Source of the DNA: Prorocentrum cordatum
Taxonomy: Eukaryota; Sar; Dinophyceae; Prorocentrales; Prorocentraceae
Assembly (NCBI GenBank): GCA_963575745.1
Contig: CAUYUJ010010447.1
Coordinates: forward strand, 15,001 to 79,000
Length of the DNA: 64,000 bases
Reading direction: 5' to 3'
Shown piece by piece: positions 1 through 11,096 of this stretch. Numbering within the stretch: position 1 is the first letter of the stretch; each line of letters opens with the position of its first letter. The position numbers and the translations under genes are program-made. The notes under the pieces were generated by a model. It was not told the DNA's origin, did no database searches, and was given only the letters and a program-made list of their open reading frames with translations.

Positions 1-60
1 GGCCCTCTCGAGGGCCCCTCGGTCCCGCCGTTTCGGGTGCAATTCCCTGGGAGGTCGAAT

Positions 61-160
61 TCTGATTTAGCCCTGGTCCGAAATCCCGCTCAGTCCGGCT
101 TGGTCCTGCTTGATCGGGCTTAATTCCGCTGAATCCCGCTTAATCCTGCCTAGTCCGAGG
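61..160. repeat. Degenerate 10-bp tandem repeat
   Basis: Successive 10-bp blocks follow a consensus near taATCCCGCT, for about eight to ten units in strict register. No coding signal overlaps. The 10-bp spacing matches one DNA helical turn and resembles the phased blocks elsewhere in the window. Confidence 0.7.
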
Positions 161-282
161 CCCACTCGGGCGTAACAGCTCCCAAATGGGGCTTAATCCT
201 CCTTGGTCCTTCCGACGAAAACCTCCCAGTAGTTGTTTCATAACGCCATGGAGGCAAACGAACACGATCCCATCAACATAAC

Positions 283-423
283 AACTCGGAGGTCCCCACG
301 GGTTCCTCGGATGGGCGCTGGGCCCCCCCAGCGGCGCCTCCGGCGCCGCCCTCGGGGCGCTCCAGGCGCCCTGGAGGGGGGATCCAGCGCCGATCCGAGG
401 AACCCACGCGGACCTCACGAGTT
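283..423. repeat. Foldback element, family FB1 copy 1
   Basis: Left arm 283-321 (aactcggaggtccccacggg...) is the imperfect reverse complement of right arm 384-423, separated by about 60 bp of GGCGCC-rich spacer. Related foldbacks with GGCGCT-containing arms lie at 45.8 kb and 46.6 kb. Probably a small non-autonomous element; no protein is encoded. Confidence 0.65.
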
Positions 424-1339
424 TTCATATTCATGCCATTATGTGTTCCCCTAGTCTTGCGCCATCTTTTTGTTGCGCCCTAGGCCGTCTTGTGGCGTCG
501 GAAGTCCGAGGAGGGGAGCATCCCAAAGCCCGTGCGACACCCAAGTGAATTCAGTTTTGTGAACTGTCTCCTTCCCTTGTAGGAAGAAAGGGCGGGAGCC
601 CCAGGAGGAGCACTCCAATTGAAACTACAATGCTTACCGGAAGGGGGGATCAACAATAGTTGTTCTTCAGAAGTCAGCACTCACCATCGTCAACGACAAC
701 AACAGCAAGATCGACAACAACTTCAGCATCAACAACGAAACAACAAAACAACAAAACAACAATCCGCGCCGCGGAACCCCACTTCAGCTACGCACCCAGG
801 GACAGTGAATGACCGTTCGGCACCCTGTCTCTGATGCGCACATCGGGGCAGCCCTTGCAATTGGGTCTCTTCACGTGTGGCATCTGGGCGCCTTTACGAC
901 GCCTTGCCATGCCAGTCTCCTTCATGGTTTCGCGGGAATTCCTGCTATAGTCTCCTTCCCTCTTGGGAATGGACACTTGCTTGTGTTAGCCATCCTGACT
1001 GGATCCAAATATGTTTCGTCAGAGTTGCAATGACAACCCTGGCCATCCCATCTATTTGCCCCTAGCCCCTCCTACGCTTGTGCTCGTTGGTCTTGCCAGT
1101 TGGTCCGAAAGAGTTGCTGAATATCCTGCTGCCTGCAGCAAGTTCAACCACCGTGCAGCCAAACATGTTGGGCCCCGAACCTTCGACAATGCACGGGTGC
1201 TTGGCATGTGTGACATTTCGGCCTATCATAATAGATTTGTGGCCTCTTGGGGTTCCTTGGGTTGTCTTTCAACGTGCTGTGACCCGTGGGCTTTGGTGAC
1301 CCGTTGCATTTATATTTGGCGTCAGTGGCCTGTCCGGAG
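424..1339. other. No gene recognised; AAC-rich stretch inside
   Basis: Only short overlapping ORFs without family features are present. Positions about 686-765 are a low-complexity (AAC)n/(CAA)n run. Nothing else is supported. Confidence 0.6.
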
Positions 1340-1840
1340 CTATTGAAAGACCGTCTTAGGATTCCCTTGAGACCCTCTTCGTCTTGGGATCTTTTGGGCC
1401 GTCTTTGGCTGTCTTGGTAGCCTCTTTGGGTCATCATGGGGCCGTCTTGGGCCGTCCAGGGGCCCTCCAAGGCCGTCTTGGGTATCTCCTGAGGGCGTTT
1501 AGGGCCAATTTGAATCCCTGTTGAGATCGTCCTGGGCTGTCCAGGTGCCGTGTTGAGCTGTCTGAAGGCAGTTGTGGAGACCTCTTGGGCTATCTTGAGG
1601 CTCCCTTGGGCCGTCGTGGGGCCATCTTGAAGGCCTATTGCGCCGTCTTGAGCCGACGGAAGCTTGAAGAGGCGAGGATGCGAACGCATGCAAAAGCATA
1701 GATCCACGTTTGCGTTTCTCTTCGGGCCCTGCTGGAGGATCTCCTCGGAGCACTCTTGGCCCATCCTGGAGGCCTCTGGTGCCGTCGCGAGGCAATCTCG
1801 AGCCCTCTTGGAGCCGTCGGGCCGCGCACGCCGCCGCGGG
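1340..1840. repeat. Helically phased repeat block 1 (CCGTCTTGGG type)
   Basis: About 45 degenerate units of the form CCGTCTTGGG or CCCTCTTGGAG follow each other every 10-11 bp. The complementary strand reads CCAAGACGGC/CAAGAGGGCC, the same motif as the blocks at 10.6, 20.8, 23, 24.6, 34.8 and 38.5 kb. Long ORFs through it are repeat artefacts. Confidence 0.75.
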
Positions 1841-1924
1841 AGGGCGGGGGGGGGGCACCGGCACAGCATGGCGTCGTAGAGGGCCGCCGGCCCGCGCCGC
1901 GGCGGGCCGCGCTGGCCGCCGCGG

Positions 1925-2135
1925 GGGGCGGAGGAGGAGGAGGAGGCGGAGGAGGAGGAGGAGGGGGAGGAGGAGAGGGGAGGAGGGGAGGAGGCGGAGG
2001 AGAGGAGGAGAGGAGGAGGAGGAGGGAGCAGGAGAGGAGCAGGAGGAGGGAGGAGAGGAGGAGGAGGGAGGAGGAGGAGGAGGAGGAGGGAGGAGGAGGA
2101 GGAGGAGGAGGGGGAGGAGGAGGGCGGGGGGGCAC
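1925..2135. repeat. (GGA)n purine tract
   Basis: Almost pure GGA/GGGGA repeats with all purines on the plus strand. The Gly/Arg/Glu-rich and Pro/Ser-rich ORFs here are translations of the repeat, not genes. Confidence 0.95.
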
Positions 2136-2317
2136 TGGCATGGCAATGCGTCGCGCAGTGCCCGCTGCCCCGCGCCCCGCGCCCGCTGCGGCCCAAGGCG
2201 GGCGTCGTAGCCCGGCGCGCCCCCGCCGCGGCGCGCGCCGCGCCCGCCGCGCGCGCGCGCCCATGCGGCGGCGGTGAAGCGCCGCCCGCCGCGGCGCGGC
2301 GTGGAGGCGTCCTCGCG

Positions 2318-2425
2318 CGGAGGGACGCGCCGCGCGGGGCGCCCGTGGCGCGGAGCCGCTCGCCGTCGCCGGCCGCGGGGGGTGGCGGCCTGGGCGCCGA
2401 GGATCGCCTGGGTTCAGATCTAGGC
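2318..2425. repeat. GC-rich dispersed repeat, copy 1
   Basis: Shares a long GC-rich stretch (gcgcggagccgctcgccg, then gcctgggcgccgaggatcg) with 54395-54500. Both copies lie within a few hundred bp of GGA/TCC tracts. Probably a dispersed non-coding repeat. Confidence 0.7.
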
Positions 2426-2431
2426 GTCAGA

Positions 2432-2650
2432 GATGGGCTCGGAGTAAATGGGGTCGGAGGGTCGCGCCTCATCGCCGATGCATCGCCGATGCGTCTGCGA
2501 TGCGGCTCGATGTGGGGCCCGATGTTCTTCGCGTCGACGTCGCCGATGCATCACCGACGTCGACGATGCGTCGCCAATGCATTCCGAATGCGTCGACGAT
2601 GCATCGCCGATGCGGCGCGATCTTCCGACCCCATCTACTCCGACCCCATC
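2432..2650. mobile_element. TIR element 'GATGCATCG', copy A
   Basis: Terminal inverted repeats: left arm 2432-2457 matches the reverse complement of right arm 2625-2650 at about 24 of 26 positions (core GGGTCGGAGTAAATGGGG). The interior is dense in GATGCATCG and CGACGTCG palindromes. Two further copies are at 49678-49881 and 50374-50560. It has the size and structure of a MITE-like non-autonomous element; the transposase source is unknown. Confidence 0.7.
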
Positions 2651-3354
2651 CAGGAGGCCTCTATCAGAGGGGTGGTCCCAGACCCACTCGAGTTGTGACA
2701 AAGTCACGACGGAATGTGTGTCGCTATTGTCGGCCTTTGGGGCCTCCCCGGCCCTCGGGGCCGTCAAAACAGGGCGCGGGATAAGAAACGGGCCCCCGGG
2801 AAAAGGTCGAGACCTCTGGGGGTCGACGTTCTCAAAACGTCATAACGTCGGGGTTTGGGGTCTCGACCTGGCCCTGGGCCTCTCTCGCGTCTCAATTTTC
2901 CGATCCGGGCGCCTTCGTTTTTTTCCCGGGCCTCGGGGCATTCGGGCCTTCCTTCGAGCACGCGCAGGAGCGACCTTGTTCGCCAGAGTGACCTGTGGTG
3001 CGGGCCCACTGGGGTTCCCCGAGCGCCGAAAGCGATTCGGTAATACTGTCTTGCGCGCTTGTGTTTGGTCCCCGGCGGCCCCAAAACGGCGCGCTTGGTG
3101 CGCGGCGTTTCGGGCACCGCCGGAGGGGGAATCCGTTCCAGAGCGTTCCGGAGCGCTCTCAGAGCGTGCCAGAAAACTCCGAGGAGGCCGCGGCGCCCGA
3201 GGCATCCTCCAGAGCCGCTGGGTCCTCAGAGGTTCGATGTATATCCTCACCCGATGATATGGAGTCGGGCAGTTCCTGCTTACAAGAGGAACCCGAAAAC
3301 TAATTAAAAAGACAGCAGTCTCGGGATTATGCTTAGCCTATGTTTAAACTATGT
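2651..3354. other. No gene recognised; small foldback inside
   Basis: Positions 2803-2868 contain a foldback (ggtcgagacc ... ggtctcgacc, flanking tcgacgtt/aacgtcg). Around 3133-3170 a GAGCGTTCCGGAGCGCTC segment resembles the 51-bp palindrome at 44926. No convincing reading frame. Confidence 0.5.
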
Positions 3355-3379
3355 GGGAATATTTTTAGTTAAAAATTTG

Positions 3380-3415
3380 CCAGCAGGGGGGCATGCCCGA
3401 CCTAACGATCATATC
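3380..3415. repeat. Dispersed repeat 'GGACATGCCCGACC', copy 1
   Basis: Core gcatgcccgacctaacgatc. Related copies are at 7479-7520 and 54233-54275, the latter two preceded by tCCGCCTGTA. All three sit at changes between repeat blocks. Function unknown. Confidence 0.6.
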
Positions 3416-3729
3416 CTCGTCCTTGCCTCGTCTTGCGTACAGGCACGAAGATCTCCTGCCCGGCCCCGCATTCACCGAGCGCGTTCCAGTGTACTCGTGG
3501 AGTGCCTGCTCGCAGTCGTCCGACAAGGCACATGTGTGCCTCGATGCCTCGGACGCGTCCTTGTACAGGATGAATCTCCAATGATAGTTAAAAACATAGT
3601 CTTGGGGCGATTTGTTGACTACTGTAACCAGTTTCGGTTATGTGTTGATCCTCTCGATATGTTTTGTCGGTTTACTGTTTTCTCTACACCCCCCCCGCGC
3701 AGGATCTCTCCTTACCCCTCTTTCTTCCT

Positions 3730-3965
3730 CATCATCAACATCATCAGCATCACATTCGCACGCACTCACACACTCACTCCCCCTCTTCGCCTCGCCCACT
3801 CACTTCATCGTCATCACTCACGCAGTCAATTACACCCACACTCATTCACTCACACACTCACACCTGCCATGGTCGCCATCACCATCACTCGATCCACTCA
3901 CTCAATCACTCAGTCATCAGCATCATCACATCACTCACTCATTCATCACTTCGTCATCACTCACT
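3730..3965. repeat. CATC/CACT low-complexity region
   Basis: Tandem-like CATCAT, CACTCA and CACACA motifs fill the region. The His/Ser/Thr-rich ORFs are repeat translations. Confidence 0.85.
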
Positions 3966-3974
3966 CCCCAGCTA

Positions 3975-5075
3975 AAATATGGAAGAAGTATCAAGCGGGA
4001 GCTTCGTCTGCGAGCGAATTGTGAGGAAGTCTCAAAGGGAACCCCCTCCTGATGGGTCCCGCGCTTCATGTTGGTAATTCGAGCTGGTCACCCTCAACCT
4101 TGTAATCGTCGTCACGTTTGAGCTCCTGAAGCCTGAATATAGAAGTACTATCAAGCGGGAGCTTCGTCTGTAAGTGATTTGTGAGGAACGTTCATGCGGC
4201 GCCCACTCCTTATGGGTCCCGCGCTTCACGTTGGTAATCCGAGCTGGTCATCCTCAACCTTGTAATCGTCGTCACGTTTGGGCTCCTGAAGCCTGAATAT
4301 GGTGGATGTATCAAGCGGGAGCTTCGTCTGTGAGTGATTTGTCAGGAAGTCTCAGTCGGGGGCCCCCTCCTTATGGGCCCCGCGCTTCACGTTGGTAGTC
4401 CGAGCTGGTCATCCTCAACCTTGTAATCGTCGTCACGTCTGGGCTCCTGAAGCCTGAATATGGAGGAAGTATCAAGCGGGAGTCTGTGAGTGATCTGTGA
4501 GGAAGTCCCAGGCGGGAGCCCCCTCCCTATGGGTCCCGCACTTCACGTTGGTAATCCGAGCGGGTCATCCACAACCCTGTAACTCTGCATTCACGTTTGG
4601 GCTCCTGAGGTTTGAATATGCAGAGAGTATCAAGCGGGAGCTTCGTTTGTGAGTGAATTGTGAGGAAGTCTCAGGCGGGAGTCCCCGCACTTCACGTTGG
4701 TCATCCGAGCGGGTCATCTTCAACCTTGTAGTTGTCATGTTTTTTTGGGGCTCCTCAGGCATGAATATGGGGAAAATATCAGGCGGGAGCCCTCCCCGAT
4801 TGGTCCCGCACTTCACGTTGGTAATCCGAGCGGGTCATCCTGGACCTTGTAATTATCGTCATTTTTGGGCTTGTCAGGCATGAGTTCGGAGGAAATCTCA
4901 GGCGGGAGCTTCAATTGTGAGCAAATTGCGAAAACAAAAAGTCTCAGGCGGGAGCCTTCCCTTATGGGGCACGCGCTTCGCGTTGGTAATCCGAGCGCGG
5001 TCATGCGAATTTTGCAACCGTCGCTATTGTTGGGCTCCCCGGGCTTGAAGACGCAGGAAGTTTCGAGCTGGGGTT
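3975..5075. repeat. ~160-bp satellite, about eight copies
   Basis: Copies begin near 3989, 4149, 4309, 4470, 4628, 4777, 4896 and 5060, each with tatcaAGCGGGAGC or a variant, then GTGAGGAAGTCTCAGGCGGG, TGGGTCCCGC and CTTCACGTTGGTAAT. The first units keep a 160-bp pitch. Spacing and sequence degrade to the right, where the array abuts the helicase pseudogene. Small ORFs through it are not genes. Confidence 0.9.
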
Positions 5076-5179
5076 TCGTTTGTGAGTTACTCGCGAGGAA
5101 GTCTCGAGCGGAGGCCCCTCTGCGGCCGACGCCCACGGCACCGTGCACTTCACGTCCCGCGCGTACAACTGGTTGGTGC

Positions 5180-6832
5180 TTTGCCGGAAACCAGAGACCC
5201 ACGCGGGACCAGACGCCCTTCGTCGCCAAGTTCGCCAAGGCCTGCGACTATGCCCGGGAGGACGACGCGCAGAATAAGCTTTGGAGCGAGAGAAAAGTGA
5301 CGCACTTGCTCCTGCTGGGCCAGAGCGGCTCTGGGAAGACGCACGAAGATCGTCTTCCCAGTGGTGGAGTACCTGTGGCCCTCGCTGGCGCCGGACAAGG
5401 GCGCCATGATGGTTGTGGCCTTCTCGAGCGCACATGCAAAGAGCATCTCCACGGATACGCTGTAGGCCAGAACGCTGCACAACACCTGTGCCCTGCGTGT
5501 CCAGAATTTCGTCAACGCGAAGATGAGGCCGCGGCACGCGCGCGTTCGTGTCATCGAGGACATGAGCATTGTGGCGGCCGCGCTGGACCATCGCGCCCGC
5601 CACGGACGCAGCGACGCGCGCGACGTGCATGAGCCCACCTACAGGCGGCCGAACCACCTGTTCGGGCGCGCCCCCATCACGTTGCACCTCGGCGATTCCC
5701 TGCAACTGAAGCCCACCAGCAGCATCGGCCTGCTGACGGACGTGAACGAGCTTCTGGACGACGGGTCGTACAAGTACACGGAGCCGCCGACGGCGCAGAT
5801 TCAGCACGCCATCGAGGTCTTCTCTGAGACCCCCTGCGTCTTCGAGCTGAAGGGCACGAAGCGCTTCGAGCCCAGAGACCCTCTGATCGCGCTCTCGGGT
5901 TGCGCTCGCGAGGGCAATCCCTTCCCACCGGAGGTTTGGACTGTCTGGGAGAACGCGTTGGTCTCGGACAGCCGCGGCGTCCTGGGCCGTCGGCGCCAGC
6001 GCGACAACTTTCGGTTCGGCTACGGCGACGGCGCGGGCATATACTGGGAGACGCTCGCGAGGTGGATGAACACGCGCGCTCGTCGCGACGCGCGGCGTCT
6101 CGGCGTGCCCCTCCTTTTCCTGCGGGCCGCGGACGAGCGCGGCAGGATTCGCGGCGACCCAGGCGCGGGCCGGCGCCTCCTGAACGACCCGAACATGCGC
6201 AGGGCGGGAAACATCAACGGCAACTTACCGCGTCGGCGCGGGGCTTCGGTTCACGGCCGCGCAGGAGGGGCTGAAGAAGAAGTCGAGGCTCTTGGAAGAG
6301 CAACGGGCCACCATCGTGTCCTTCGAGTTTCGCCCAAACGACGAGCGGGGGCGCGAGGAATGCGCGCCTGTACAGCAGGGAATCTGGCTGCAGGTCCACG
6401 GCTTCAAGGAGCTCGATGTACAAGGAGGTCGCCGAGCTGCTGCTAGAGGGCGCCGATGGCGCTTTCGACGGCGGTGAGGCCGAGGTGCGGGCGCGGAGCT
6501 TGCTGACGTTCAGGCCTGGCGAGAAGGAGCTCGCGCGGCAGAGCTTGGGGGCGCGCGTCGCGCGCCGTTCGGGGTTCACCCCGGCGCGCGCACGTTCGCG
6601 CCGTCGCAGGGCCAGGCGCTGAGCAAGGGCGTCGCCGTTGACTGCGCCGGGGATGTCGACGCTGGGCGCACGGGCATGTTTCCCGAGCAGCGGCGGCTGC
6701 ACCTCCACGTCGCGTTCTCCCGCGCCGCGCGCCCGCGCGCGGGACGCGCTGCTCCCGCGGCCGCCCCCGCGAAACATCCTGGGGCGCGGGCCGCCGGCGC
6801 CCCTGCGGAAGGCGCCCAGGGAGTTCGATTAA
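5180..6832 (+). pseudogene. PIF1-like DNA helicase pseudogene
   Basis: PIF1 helicases are superfamily 1 ATP-dependent 5'-3' DNA helicases. Visible pieces are Walker A LLGQSGSGKT (about 5318-5340), a Walker B-like VIEDMSIV (about 5548-5572), the GDSLQLKP motif (about 5690-5715), the stretch around GNPFPPEVWTVW, RWMNTRARRDARRLG, a conserved RATIVSFEFRPND, and the C-terminal superfamily 1 motif APSQGQALSKGVAVDC (about 6595-6645) followed by HLHVAFSRA. These lie in different frames (2, then 0, 1, 2, 1 and 2), with an in-frame TAG at 5463-5465. At least five frameshifts make it a decayed gene. PIF1-like genes are numerous in dinoflagellates and some belong to mobile elements; no Helitron Rep domain is visible here. 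The 5' end merges with the satellite and the start is unknown. Confidence 0.8.
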
Positions 6833-7194
6833 TGCGAAGACCTTCGGATATGTGGCCGAGCAGCTCGCCGCGGAAATTGGCTTTTTATTGCCTCCCGCTT
6901 GAGCGCCGCGGCGCGCCGCTAGAGGCCCTCGGGGCTGTCCCGTCGGCCTGCCGCCGCGCCCCAGCGGCCCGCGGAGTTGCCCCAAAGGCATGGCCCGCGG
7001 GGCTGCCCCAATGGCTTCGCGAACCAGCCGTCGGCGAACGCGCGCGCGCGCGCTGGCCGAGGCGGCGACGGCGCCGAGGAGAATCGATTTGCTTGCCCCG
7101 ATTCGGGGGAAGGTGGGGGGGGGCACGTGGGGAAGAAACAGGGGAAGGATGAGGGCGGGGAGGGGGCATGGAAATGGCGATGACGAGGGAGAGG

Positions 7195-7330
7195 TGGAGA
7201 AAGAGGAGGAGGAGGAGGGGGAGGAGGAGGAGGAGGAGGAGGAGGAGGAGGAGGAGGAGGAGGAGGAGGAGGAGGAGGGAGGGGGAGGAAAAGGAGGAAG
7301 AGGAGGAGGAGGAGGAGGAGGAGGAGGAGG
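7195..7330. repeat. (GGA)n purine tract
   Basis: Near-perfect GGA repeat; the plus strand is all purine. Confidence 0.95.
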
Positions 7331-7334
7331 AGAG

Positions 7335-8215
7335 GGCAGAGCATAGGGCGAGTGGAGGGGGCCCGGCAGGGCGAGGAGGGAAAGGCCCAGGGCAAGCCAA
7401 ACAGGTGTTCATGTGGGAACCTTCCGTCGGTGTTTAGTTTTTGTTGTTTCGTTGTTTCTCCAGTTTTTCGTTACCAATCCGCCTGTAAGAGGACATGCCC
7501 GACCTAATCGTGGATCGCCCCTGGCGGTTTCAGGCCAGCTGCGAACGTTGATATTTGCGAATAGCGGAACGCGCTTGACTTTGCATGCCGCGGCCGCCAG
7601 GCCCCAACAGGGCCCCGCCGTCAGAAAGGCGCAGAGAACTCCCCGGATGGCCCAATGCCTTCGAAACCTTCGGAAAAAGGCCCGCTCTGTCCTCACTGCC
7701 CCCACCACCGGGCGCGCCGGCGATCTTCTTCCGGGGGGCGGACCTTGCTGACCCTGGTGGGGAATTCGGTGTTCGAATTTGTTCGGGGATCTGTTGCAAG
7801 GTATCGCCGTGCGCCACCAGATGCCCCGTGTCCCCACCGTTCCGCCCCCTGGCAGCTTCGATGCCGCGTCATAAACAATGGGACTGAGGTGGAACATCGA
7901 TGTCGATTCGGGGAGGGTGCCGTGATGCTCTTCGTGCTTGTTGGATGTTTTCGCCTATCCTGGAAGAGGGTGCCCTAGAATGCTCGTCATTTTGGCCGGC
8001 CGAGGGCTTCATGCTTGAAGGGTGTCATTCTGGTTCAGGTCCGCCTGTACTGCGCACGCCACGGTTGCAGAAGTGTGGGCCAGCCCCAGGCGGACTCGCC
8101 AAAAACAGGTCGCATGGAAGGCCGACTGGCTACTTGAGTACAAGCTCTGCGGCAGCGGCGTCCGCATGTCTCTCGTCTCCCCGCCGGGCGTTCCCCTTCA
8201 GCCACGCGCAGAGGG
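7335..8215. other. No gene recognised; dispersed repeat copy 2
   Basis: Positions 7479-7520 carry the second copy of the GGACATGCCCGACC repeat (tccgcctgtaagagg...). The rest shows short ORFs without recognisable domains. Confidence 0.5.
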
Positions 8216-8221
8216 GTGTGT

Positions 8222-8345
8222 GGACAGGGGGAGGGTTCCTTTGAAACACCCCTGGTTTTTAAAAGGCGCGGGCTTTATCTATAGATGTAAGGCCGGCGCC
8301 TTCTAAAAGGCAGCCTCGTTTTGAGAAGCCCTCCCCCCTCCCTCC
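8222..8345. repeat. Foldback element, family FB2 copy 1
   Basis: Left arm 8222-8277 pairs imperfectly with right arm 8287-8345 around a short loop (tctatagatg). A closely similar hairpin with the same loop and taaggccggcgccttct arm is at 50028-50160, and a diverged relative is at 46215-46375. Confidence 0.7.
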
Positions 8346-8574
8346 ACCCCGTTGTGCGCGCCGCCAACCCCTGGCCCAGGGATGACGCCCAGCCCGTCGC
8401 TCGAGAGCGACCAGCTGGAGCCCGGGAGCGAGGCTCGCCCCCTCGGGTCCCTGTTGCGGGCCTGCCGATGGCGCCGCCGTGCACCGCCGTCGTGGTTTCC
8501 GCCCCCGCCACCCTTGCCGTCTTTGCCGCCGCCGCCGCTGCCGTCGCCGTCGTTCCGGCGGCGAGCGAGGGTGG

Positions 8575-8745
8575 GGAGCGAGAAGGAAAAGACCTTCTCA
8601 GAAGGCGGCGGGACTTGTCAGAAGACCTCGCGTCTTCTGAGAAGTTTTTTCCTGTCTCCAGGCAAGACTTAGAACACTTTTCAGAAAGGCAGGGGGACTT
8701 CTGAGCCTTCTGAGAAGGCCCGCACCTTCTCGCTTCCCCCCCTTG
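8575..8745. repeat. Cluster of CTTCTNAGAAGG palindromes
   Basis: The palindromes cttctcagaag, cttctgagaag and ccttctgagaagg recur within 170 bp. The same motif appears in the arms of the FB2 foldbacks, so this is probably a rearranged relative. Confidence 0.55.
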
Positions 8746-9039
8746 CTCGCCGCCAATCGTTGCCGTGGGGCAGCCAGAAGGCTCTGCGATCAAGTGCGCA
8801 GATCCTCAAAAGCGGCGCATGAGGTCAGGCTCGTGATCTCGAGCCCACGCGCCAGGTCCACGGATGGTGGAGAGTGCCCCTGCCTCCTCCTTCGAGGGAG
8901 ACAGGTGCGTTGCGAGACCTATCTATGGATGGATAGCGAGAGCGTCAGATACGCTGTGAGGCCGAAAGACAATGCGACCGACACATCGGTGTTAAGTAAA
9001 TTCGATGGGCGCACCGTTTGATTGATACATCTGTGTATA

Positions 9040-10415
9040 CACGCACATATATACATACATATACATATATGTATATATACATATATATGTATGAAAGAGC
9101 GTGTTCTAACGCTGCTGGCGAAAAACCGGGGGGGTCGCTACCAGTTCGAACCCCTCACCTGTTCGAACCTTCCCCCCCCCAGTTCATCATGAAAAGAGGG
9201 GGGGGGGTCACTACCGGTTCGAACCCCCCCCCTCCCCCTTCGAACTCGAAAACAGGTGGGGGTCACTACCGGTTCGAGCCCCCCCCCCCCTCTGAAAACC
9301 GAGGGGGGGGGGCGGACAGTGGTGGGGACGGTGGTGGTGGGGACAGTGGTGAGGGGACAGCGGGACAGTGGTGGGGACAGTGGGACAGTGGTGGGGACGG
9401 TAGTGGTGGGGACAATGGTGAGGACAATGGTGGGAACAGTGGGGACAGTGGGACAGTGGTGGGGACGGTGGTGGTGGGGACAGTGGTGTGGGGACAGTGG
9501 GAATGTGGTGGAAACGGTAGGACAGTGGAGGGTACAGTGGTGGTGGGGACAGTGGTGAAGGCGGTGGCGAGGACGGCGGTGGGACAATGGGACAGAGGTA
9601 CAGTGGGGACAGTGGTGGGGACAGTGGGGACTGGTGGGAACAGTGGGACAGCTCAGTGGGACAGCGGAGGAGTCAGTGGGACAGTGGGGACAGTGGGGAT
9701 AGTCGGGCAGTGGTTGGGGCCGTGGAGAAGTTGGGAGAGTGGAGCCGTGGTGGGAACAGTGGTGGGGACAGTGGGGACAGTGCGACAGTGGTGGTGGCAC
9801 TGGTGGGGACAGTAGGGGCGGTGGTGGAACCAGCGGGGACAGTGGTGGTGAGGACAGTGGCGCTGGGAACAACAGTGGGGGATGTGGTGAGGACGGTGGT
9901 AGGGACCGGGAGTCGTTTGCTGGCGGTGCGAGGGGGGGGTGGGGAGGGGTTCGTTCGAACCGGTAGTGATCCCGCCCTCTGGTTTTCGATGGGGGGGGGG
10001 GTCGAACCGGTAGTGAACCCCCCCCACTCTTCGAGTTCGAGGGGGGGGGGTTAGGGGAGGGGGGGGGTTTTGCCGCGGGAAGGGGAAGGGGGGGGGGAGT
10101 GGTTCCAGCAGAGGGGGGGGATTTTCGGAGGGGGGGCGCCGGGAAAACTCCCGGGTTCCGGAGGAAAAGGGCGGCAGTTTTCCACAGTAAAGCGGCGGTG
10201 GATCACGCTCTTTCACACATATATATATATATAAATATGTAAATCTATATAGATGTATATATATACATATATATGTATATGTATGTATGTATATTTATGT
10301 ATATACATAAGTATATTATAGGTGTATGCGCGTATGCATGTACAGACAATATTTATATATTTGCCTAGTTTGACACATGTATCTTACTATATATATATAT
10401 ATATATATATATATC
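9040..10415. mobile_element. Large foldback element with minisatellite core
   Basis: The two flanks mirror each other. TA-rich (atatgtat)n at 9045-9090, then GAAAGAGCGTG, corresponds to CACGCTCTTTC at 10205 followed by (AT)n to about 10415. Inside these, G-runs with CACTACCGGTTCGAACCCC on the left (9130-9300) match GGTTCGAACCGGTAGTG-type sequence on the right (9950-10030). The centre is a minisatellite. The whole looks like one 1.3-kb inverted-repeat element; no transposase is present. Confidence 0.65.
9310..9930. repeat. GGGGACAGTGGTG minisatellite
   Basis: About 50 degenerate repeats of GTGGGGACAGTGG and shortened forms. Gly/Asp/Thr-rich ORFs on the plus strand and Cys/Pro/His-rich ORFs on the minus strand are translations of the repeat. 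Confidence 0.9.
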
Positions 10416-10554
10416 GGAGTAGGCTGGGTGGGGGGCCAAAACCGGTGCCATCATCCCCCATGGGCGCCCCCCCGAACCTTTGGGGGGTCACAGACCTCCG
10501 GGACTGCCCCGGGCCGCTTCCGAATTGCCCACGGCAGGCCACGCGGGCCGTACA

Positions 10555-10995
10555 GATGGTCAAGAAAGCCTCAAGAGGCCCCGAAGACGCCCAAGAGCGC
10601 CCCAAGAGGGCCCGAGATGGCTTGAAGATGCCGACGAGGGCCCCGAGAGGGCAATAACGAGGAAAACATCGGACCATTCCCCTCGCAAAACGTACATTTT
10701 CAGTGTACTCGCTGGCTTCGTTTTCACAGTGCCCCAGAAAACCCCGCGGAGCCCCAACACAGCCCAAGAGAAACCAAAGAGGGCCCCAGACGGCCCACAA
10801 GGGTCGGCCTGTGGGGCTCACGGAACCCCCCGAAACGGCCCAAGAAACCCCAAAGCCAGCCCAGGAGGCCCCCCAAGACGGCTTCAGGGAGGCCCAAGAG
10901 GACCTTGCTCGAAATCATGTTCCTGGAAGCCTCTCTGGGAATATGATTCCCGGATTCCGAGGACGCCCAAGAGGGCCACAAGACAGCCTCAGCGA
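10555..10995. repeat. Helically phased repeat block 2 (CAAGAGGGCC type)
   Basis: Degenerate CCAAGAGGGCC/CAAGACGGC units every 10-11 bp, interrupted at about 10660-10730 and running into the assembly gap. Confidence 0.75.
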
Positions 10996-11095
10996 NNNNN
11001 NNNNNNNNNNNNNNNNNNNNNNNNNNNNNNNNNNNNNNNNNNNNNNNNNNNNNNNNNNNNNNNNNNNNNNNNNNNNNNNNNNNNNNNNNNNNNNN
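10996..11095. other. Assembly gap (100 N)
   Basis: Exactly 100 unknown bases, a typical scaffold placeholder. It cuts the 5' end of the next gene. Confidence 1.
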
Positions 11096-11096
11096 C

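Noticed and set aside
1144-2472. Long minus-strand ORF (442 codons) rich in Pro/Ser/Ala
   Set aside because: It crosses the phased repeat and the GGA tract; residues mirror the repeats and no domain is present.
7985-8005. Further SL relic (cattttggcc)
   Set aside because: Only about 12 bases fit, with no gene downstream; chance match likely.
9130-9300. tRNA gene suggested by GGTTCGAACC
   Set aside because: Motif is repeated within a foldback and lacks a cloverleaf; kept only as a B-box-like observation.
9018-9815. Gly/Asp-rich 265-codon ORF
   Set aside because: Entirely minisatellite; the frame is open only because the repeat lacks stops.
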